From: Clostridia bacterium
Lineage (GTDB): Bacteria; Bacillota_A; Clostridia; Christensenellales; Borkfalkiaceae
Reading direction: 5' to 3'
Assembly: GCA_017462825.1 (NCBI GenBank)
Contig: JAFTQI010000015.1
Span: 1 to 31,665 of the forward strand
Length of the DNA stretch: 31,665 nucleotides
This document shows, one piece after another, positions 28,359-31,665 of this stretch (positions within the stretch are counted from its first letter, which is position 1; every line of letters begins with the position of its first letter). The notes under the pieces are model-generated. The model saw only the letters and a list, made by a program, of their open reading frames with translations. It was not told the origin of the DNA and made no database searches. The translations under genes and the position numbers were made by a program.

Positions 28359-30416
28359 ATGAGCACAAATTTTGAGAGCATTCGTAACATTGCGGTTGTC
28401 GGCCACAGCGGCGAAGGCAAAACGACGCTTGTGGAAGCAATGCTGATGGCGGCAGGCGCGATCGACCGTATGGGTAAAGTAACGGACGGCACGACCGTTT
28501 CCGACTACGACGATCTCGAAAAGGCAAAGAAAATGTCCATCTATACGTCCGTTTCCAATTTGATTTGGAAAAACGTAAAGATTAATCTTCTCGATCTTCC
28601 CGGCTACTATGATTTCGAAGGGGAAAGAAACGAGGGTTTACGCGCAGCAGGCGGCGCGCTTTTGGTTATCGGCGCAAACGGCGTAATTCCCATCGGCGCG
28701 GAATCGATTATCGAAAACTGCTTGAAGCTTGGAAAACCGCTCATCATCTTTATCAACGGTATGGATAAAGAAAATGCGGACTATCTCGGTACGGTACAAG
28801 CTCTTCGCGCAAAGTATGCAGGTAAACTTGCTCCTATTCAAATTCCTATTATGGAAGGCGGCAAAATGCAAGGCGTTATCAATGCGCTTCAAGAACGCGC
28901 TTACCTTTTCAAGGACGGCGGTCCTCAAGAAATCCCCGTACCTGAAAATATGAAAGACCAAGTGGAAGAAATGAAAGCTTCTCTTATGGAAACGGCTGCG
29001 GAAAACGACGAAGTCTTGCTCGATAAATATTTTGAAACGGGCGATTTGACGAGAGAAGAAACGATTCAAGGTATCCGTATGGGTATCGCGTCGGTTAGCA
29101 CGATCCCCGTCATGGCAGGCTCGGCACTCACCAACCGCGGCGTTATCAACCTTTTAAACGAAATCGTTACGTACATGCCCCTTGCACGCGAACGTTTGAA
29201 CACGATGGTTTCCGACGCAAGCGGAAAAATGTACTCCCTCCACACCGAAGCAAACGCGCCTTTTGCAGCGCAGGTATTTAAGACAGTTATCGATCCTTTC
29301 TCCGGTAAACTTAGCTATTTAAAGAGCTTCCGCGGCGTTTTGAAGAGCGGCTCTACCGTTTGGAATCCCAACACCGAAACGGAAGAAAGAATCGGTCAAA
29401 TCTACGTACTCCGCGGCAAGAAGATGGAAGCGGTCGACGAGCTTACAGCAGGCGACATCGGCGCGGTTAATAAACTTAACGACACCAACACGGGCGACAC
29501 CCTTTGCGACCCTGCGGATAAAGTGAAATTCACTTCCATTTATTTCCCGAAACCTACTCTCTTTATGTCGGTTGCGGCGGAAAAGAAAGGCGAAGAGGAT
29601 AAGGTATTTGCAGGTCTTGCAAAGCTTAAAGAGGAAGACTATACTTTCTCAATTGAAAAGAACGCGGAGACGGGCGAAATGGTCATCGGCGGTCAAGGCG
29701 ACGTACAACTTGAAATTCTTGCAAAGAAAGTAAAAGCGCGCTATGGCGTAGATATGAAGCTTTCCGAACCGAAGATTGCGTACCGTGAAACCATTCGCGG
29801 CAAAGCGGAAGCGGAAGGCAAACATAAGAAACAATCGGGCGGTCACGGTCAATACGGTCACGTTAAGATTCGTTTCTCCCCTTGCGAAGAAGATTTCATT
29901 TTCGAAGAAGAAGTTGTCGGCGGCGCAGTACCCAAGAACTACTTCCCCGCAGTTGAAAAAGGCTTGCGCGAAAGCATGGCGGAAGGTCCTTTGGCAGGTT
30001 ATCCCGTTACCGGCTTGAAAGCGGTGCTTTACGACGGCAGCTACCACGACGTTGACTCGAACGAACTTTCTTTCAAAATGGCGGCTTCGATTGCGTTTAA
30101 AGAAGGCTTAAAGAACGCGAAACCCGCCCTTCTCGAACCGATTTACAGCTTGAAAATCGCTATTCCTGCGGATTATCTCGGCGACGTAATGGGCGACATA
30201 AACAAACGCCGCGGCAGAATTATGGGCACGGATACGGAAGGTGACCGTTCCATCATCACGGCGGAAGTTCCTCTTGCGGAAATCAAACAATACACAATGG
30301 AACTTCGTTCTTTGACGCGTGGCAGCGGTAAATTCGTGTCCGAATTCCTTGGCTACGAAGACGTACCCCCTATGCTCGTAGAAAAAATCGTAGCAGCAGC
30401 GAAAACGAACGCATAA
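28359..30416 (+). CDS. EF-G-like translational GTPase (paralogue of FusA)
   Basis: The 685-aa protein has the five-domain EF-G layout: a G domain with G1 GHSGEGKT (15-22), domain II, and domains III-V including HGQYGHVKIRF near 490-500. It belongs to the EF-G paralogue group that lacks the canonical features: G3 reads DLPGY (79-83) where EF-G has DTPGH, so the catalytic histidine is replaced by tyrosine, and G4 reads NGMD (133-136) rather than NKMD. GTP binding or hydrolysis is therefore likely altered. The relatives' exact role is not settled. The start has GGGGG about 10 bases upstream. A structured leader precedes it and a hairpin terminator follows. Confidence 0.9.
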   Translation: MSTNFESIRNIAVVGHSGEGKTTLVEAMLMAAGAIDRMGKVTDGTTVSDYDDLEKAKKMSIYTSVSNLIWKNVKINLLDLPGYYDFEGERNEGLRAAGGALLVIGANGVIPIGAESIIENCLKLGKPLIIFINGMDKENADYLGTVQALRAKYAGKLAPIQIPIMEGGKMQGVINALQERAYLFKDGGPQEIPVPENMKDQVEEMKASLMETAAENDEVLLDKYFETGDLTREETIQGIRMGIASVSTIPVMAGSALTNRGVINLLNEIVTYMPLARERLNTMVSDASGKMYSLHTEANAPFAAQVFKTVIDPFSGKLSYLKSFRGVLKSGSTVWNPNTETEERIGQIYVLRGKKMEAVDELTAGDIGAVNKLNDTNTGDTLCDPADKVKFTSIYFPKPTLFMSVAAEKKGEEDKVFAGLAKLKEEDYTFSIEKNAETGEMVIGGQGDVQLEILAKKVKARYGVDMKLSEPKIAYRETIRGKAEAEGKHKKQSGGHGQYGHVKIRFSPCEEDFIFEEEVVGGAVPKNYFPAVEKGLRESMAEGPLAGYPVTGLKAVLYDGSYHDVDSNELSFKMAASIAFKEGLKNAKPALLEPIYSLKIAIPADYLGDVMGDINKRRGRIMGTDTEGDRSIITAEVPLAEIKQYTMELRSLTRGSGKFVSEFLGYEDVPPMLVEKIVAAAKTNA

Positions 30417-30429
30417 CTAAGAACCCACG

Positions 30430-30465
30430 GGTAAAGGCAGCGTACTCCTTTCGCCAGCCTTTGCC
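30430..30465. other. Imperfect inverted repeat after the EF-G-like gene
   Basis: GGTAAAGGC (30430-30438) pairs with GCCTTTGCC (30457-30465) over 9 bp with one G-U pair, enclosing 18 bases. It precedes the terminator at 30475-30510 and has no T tract of its own. Confidence 0.45.
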
Positions 30466-30474
30466 GATACGCGA

Positions 30475-30510
30475 AAAACTGCTTCCGAATCCCCCTTCGG
30501 AAGCAGTTTT
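30475..30510 (+). terminator. Intrinsic terminator of the EF-G-like gene
   Basis: AAAACTGCTTCCGAA and TTCGGAAGCAGTTTT form a perfect 15-bp stem with a six-base loop, the T residues of the right arm acting as U tract. Confidence 0.9.
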
Positions 30511-30512
30511 AC

Positions 30513-30542
30513 TTTACAACACCGCAAAAAAGATGTTATAAT
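30513..30542 (+). promoter_or_regulatory. pap2 promoter (predicts leaderless mRNA)
   Basis: TTTACA (30513-30518) and TATAAT (30537-30542) are 18 bp apart; TTACAA with 17 bp is also possible. Six bases separate TATAAT from the ATG at 30549, placing +1 on the start codon. Confidence 0.8.
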
Positions 30543-30548
30543 AGAACC

Positions 30549-31067
30549 ATGAAATATAATTATAAAACTCTCTATGAAAAAAGCGCGGCGTTTTTTGAAA
30601 GACGCCCTAAAGCTAAACATTGCTTAAAATACGTAACGCCCTTGCTTTCAGCGTTCTTTTTCGGCGCGTACGCATTTCTTTGGCTGTACGGAATTTTTAT
30701 CAAAGATTTTGCGACCATGGACTACGTAAAACTATTCACCCTCGCCGCAACGGCTTATATTCTCGTCACTGTTCTTCGTCTTGCGGTGGCGCGCCCCCGT
30801 CCCTACAGCGCAAAGGGCGCGGGAATCACCCCGATTTTAAAACGGAAAGGCGGCGAAACGGACTCCTTTCCAAGCAGACACGTTGCCTCCGCAGCCGTAA
30901 TCTCCATGCTCGTACTTTCCCATTTCACGGCAGTCGGCATTTTGATGCTCGGCTTGACCCTGCTCCTCGCTTACACCCGTTTCGCAGCAGGCTTACACTA
31001 CCCCAGCGACCTACTCGGTGGCTTTTTATTAGGCGTCGCCGTTGGCGCTTTTGTATGGATTTGGTAA
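30549..31067 (+). CDS. PAP2-family membrane phosphatase
   Basis: The 172-aa protein has about five membrane helices and the three phosphatase motifs of the PAP2 superfamily: ARPRP at 81-85, SFPSRH with H111, and RFAAGLHYPSD with R144, H150 and D154. Members dephosphorylate undecaprenyl pyrophosphate, phosphatidic acid or related lipids. The length and layout fit BcrC- or PgpB-type enzymes; the substrate cannot be told. No Shine-Dalgarno is present, and the -10 box lies six bases before ATG, so translation is probably leaderless. A bidirectional terminator separates it from the convergent xre gene. Confidence 0.9.
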   Translation: MKYNYKTLYEKSAAFFERRPKAKHCLKYVTPLLSAFFFGAYAFLWLYGIFIKDFATMDYVKLFTLAATAYILVTVLRLAVARPRPYSAKGAGITPILKRKGGETDSFPSRHVASAAVISMLVLSHFTAVGILMLGLTLLLAYTRFAAGLHYPSDLLGGFLLGVAVGAFVWIW

Positions 31068-31070
31068 AAG

Positions 31071-31103
31071 AAAAAGCAAACTCGCGTTCGAGTTTGCTTT
31101 TTT
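31071..31103. terminator. Bidirectional terminator between pap2 and xre
   Basis: AGCAAACTCG (31075-31084) and CGAGTTTGCT (31089-31098) pair around CGTT, flanked by AAAAA and TTTTT. The right U tract overlaps the stop codon of the xre gene. Confidence 0.92.
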
Positions 31104-31308
31104 AATATTCGTCCGATATACCTAATAAATAGTCTGCTGTCGTTTCTAAAGCTTTACAAATCAAACAAAGCGTTTCCAAAGAAGGATAACTTTTGCCTGA
31201 TTTATAATCGGTCACACATTGTTTGGAAACGTTGATTTCTTTGGCTATTTCCACTTGCGTCTTTCCACTGATTTTTAATAATTCATTAAATCTTTCCGTA
31301 AACTTCAT
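31102..31308 (-). CDS. XRE-family helix-turn-helix regulator
   Basis: The 68-aa protein consists almost only of a Cro/C1-type HTH: KTQVEIAKEINVSKQCVTDY marks helices 2 and 3 (about residues 16-35), followed by SYPSLETLCLICKALETTADYLLG. No separate effector domain is present. There is no ribosome binding site, and TATAAT (31315-31320 on the minus strand) ends exactly six bases before the ATG, so the mRNA may be leaderless, though the -35 is weak. A pseudo-palindrome lies in the divergent control region at 31331-31347. It probably regulates itself and the divergent transcript. Confidence 0.9.
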   Translation of the reverse strand: MKFTERFNELLKISGKTQVEIAKEINVSKQCVTDYKSGKSYPSLETLCLICKALETTADYLLGISDEY

Positions 31309-31314
31309 AATAAA

Positions 31315-31320
31315 ATTATA
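31315..31320 (-). promoter_or_regulatory. xre -10 box
   Basis: A TATAAT on the minus strand six bases before the xre ATG; no good -35 is seen 16-18 bp upstream. Confidence 0.5.
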
Positions 31321-31330
31321 CCGAAAAATA

Positions 31331-31347
31331 GTCAGTTAATACTTGAC
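31331..31347. promoter_or_regulatory. Candidate XRE operator
   Basis: GTCA-N9-TGAC, with a near-symmetric TAATA centre, overlaps the -35 of the plus-strand promoter and lies just upstream of the xre -10. Confidence 0.45.
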
Positions 31348-31371
31348 AGTACGCTATAGACTTACTATTAT
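31343..31371 (+). promoter_or_regulatory. Promoter divergent from xre
   Basis: TTGACA (31343-31348), 17-bp spacer, TATTAT (31366-31371). The transcript would run to the hairpin at 31494-31529, about 150 nt. Confidence 0.65.
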
Positions 31372-31396
31372 GTTAATTTACGCGGAACACGAGATA

Positions 31397-31453
31397 ATGA
31401 AGAAAAGAAAACTGTCTATAAAAACGGTTTTAAAAATGGAATGCTATTTATGA
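31397..31453 (+). CDS. Possible 18-residue peptide
   Basis: MKKRKLSIKTVLKMECYL, basic, on the short transcript divergent from xre. The ribosome binding site is weak (GAG). It may be a short regulatory or toxic peptide, or the RNA may be noncoding. Low confidence. Confidence 0.3.
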   Translation: MKKRKLSIKTVLKMECYL

Positions 31454-31493
31454 TAGAAACTTTAGCTTTGCAATAAACATTCTCCAAAATATT

Positions 31494-31536
31494 ACGCCTC
31501 CCAAAAGTAATCCAACTTGTGGGAGGCGTTCTTGTT
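31494..31536. terminator. Terminator between the short transcript and the right-edge gene
   Basis: ACGCCTCCCA (31494-31503) and TGGGAGGCGT (31520-31529) form a 10-bp stem with a 16-base loop; TTCTTGTT follows on the plus strand and AATATTTT on the minus strand. Confidence 0.75.
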
Positions 31537-31564
31537 AAAACCCATTAGTTCTTTTGCTTATGCT

Positions 31565-31665
31565 TTACGATTTGATAAAGGAAACGTTTTCAATAGTAAC
31601 CGTAACGTTCGTATTTTCAGCCTCAGAAGTATTTGTGCTTTCATTCGTGGACGATACTTTCAAAT
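31565..31665 (-). CDS. C-terminal end of a Ser/Thr/Asn-rich protein (cut by the window edge)
   Basis: An open minus-strand frame enters from the right edge and ends at the TAA at 31565-31567. The visible 32 residues contain a polar linker (SSTNESTNTSEAENTN) followed by VTVTIENVSFIKS. The low-complexity linker is typical of secreted or lipoprotein-like proteins with a beta-strand end. Its stop codon is followed by the hairpin at 31494-31529. The rest of the gene is outside the window. Confidence 0.6.
   Translation of the reverse strand, partial: LKVSSTNESTNTSEAENTNVTVTIENVSFIKS

Noticed and set aside
28137..28406. Minus-strand 89-codon frame over the EF-G-like leader
   Set aside because: Overlaps promoter and start of the EF-G-like gene with no ribosome binding site; AT-rich and without similarity.
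1..31665. CRISPR array, prophage or insertion sequence
   Set aside because: No regularly spaced identical short repeats, no transposase, integrase or phage genes; the 22089-22492 repeats are palindromic, about 145-156 bp in period, without unique spacers.

Overview
This window looks like a chromosomal segment of an uncultured Gram-positive anaerobe of the class Clostridia (Bacillota), probably a gut lineage. The evidence is strong AGGAGG-type ribosome binding sites, near-consensus TTGACA-N17-TATAAT promoters, U-tailed intrinsic terminators, a small 2[4Fe-4S] ferredoxin, a FeoB-associated Cys-rich protein, a DUF5685/J-domain gene pair, TrpB2 and QueH. No tRNA, rRNA, prophage, insertion sequence or CRISPR array was seen. 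The taxonomic placement is inference; the sequence itself only shows the gene families.

Layout. 1-6111 (minus): rRNA methyltransferase rlmD, a membrane protein, a J-domain-like protein and a DUF5685 protein in one apparent operon, then threonine synthase and a small P-loop ATPase. 6394-9062: a PLP aminotransferase, then a LysR regulator facing a PQ-loop membrane protein. 9071-12350 (minus): translation cluster rpmE, a DUF1385-PrmC fusion, and prfA. 12443-15717 (plus): a zinc-less dehydrogenase homologue, a YfcE-type phosphodiesterase and a solitary TrpB2. 16104-18712: queH and an RlmL-type methyltransferase diverge, followed by a membrane protein with a charged tail. 18745-22024: iron module (dtxR-type regulator, feoA, feoB, Cys-rich partner) plus a probable iron-regulated small RNA. 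22089-22492: three tandem structured repeats abutting queA. 22479-26071 (minus): ruvC-ruvA-ruvB-queA. 26233-28079: a 46-residue amphipathic peptide gene, ferredoxin and a cysteine desulfurase. 28204-31067: an EF-G paralogue with a structured leader, then a PAP2 phosphatase. 31102-31665: an XRE regulator with a divergent short transcript, and the end of a Ser/Thr/Asn-rich protein.

How the genes work together. QueA and QueH are the last two steps of tRNA queuosine synthesis. PrmC methylates the GGQ loop of the release factor encoded next to it. The Feo genes and a second transcription unit share an almost identical palindrome (TTAAC-N4-GTTAA) at nearly the same distance upstream of -35, pointing to one iron regulon that includes a noncoding RNA. 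RuvABC resolve Holliday junctions.

Most notable observations: (1) three tandem ~105-123 bp palindromic elements whose stems differ between copies but keep pairing, with a core resembling the enterobacterial ERIC element; (2) at least three genes (queH, rlmL-like, pap2) and possibly a fourth (xre) whose -10 box lies exactly 6 nt before the ATG with no Shine-Dalgarno, so they should be leaderless mRNAs; (3) a candidate iron-responsive sRNA beside feoB; (4) a DUF1385-PrmC fusion; (5) an unannotated 46-aa cationic peptide gene with a terminator-like 5' leader.
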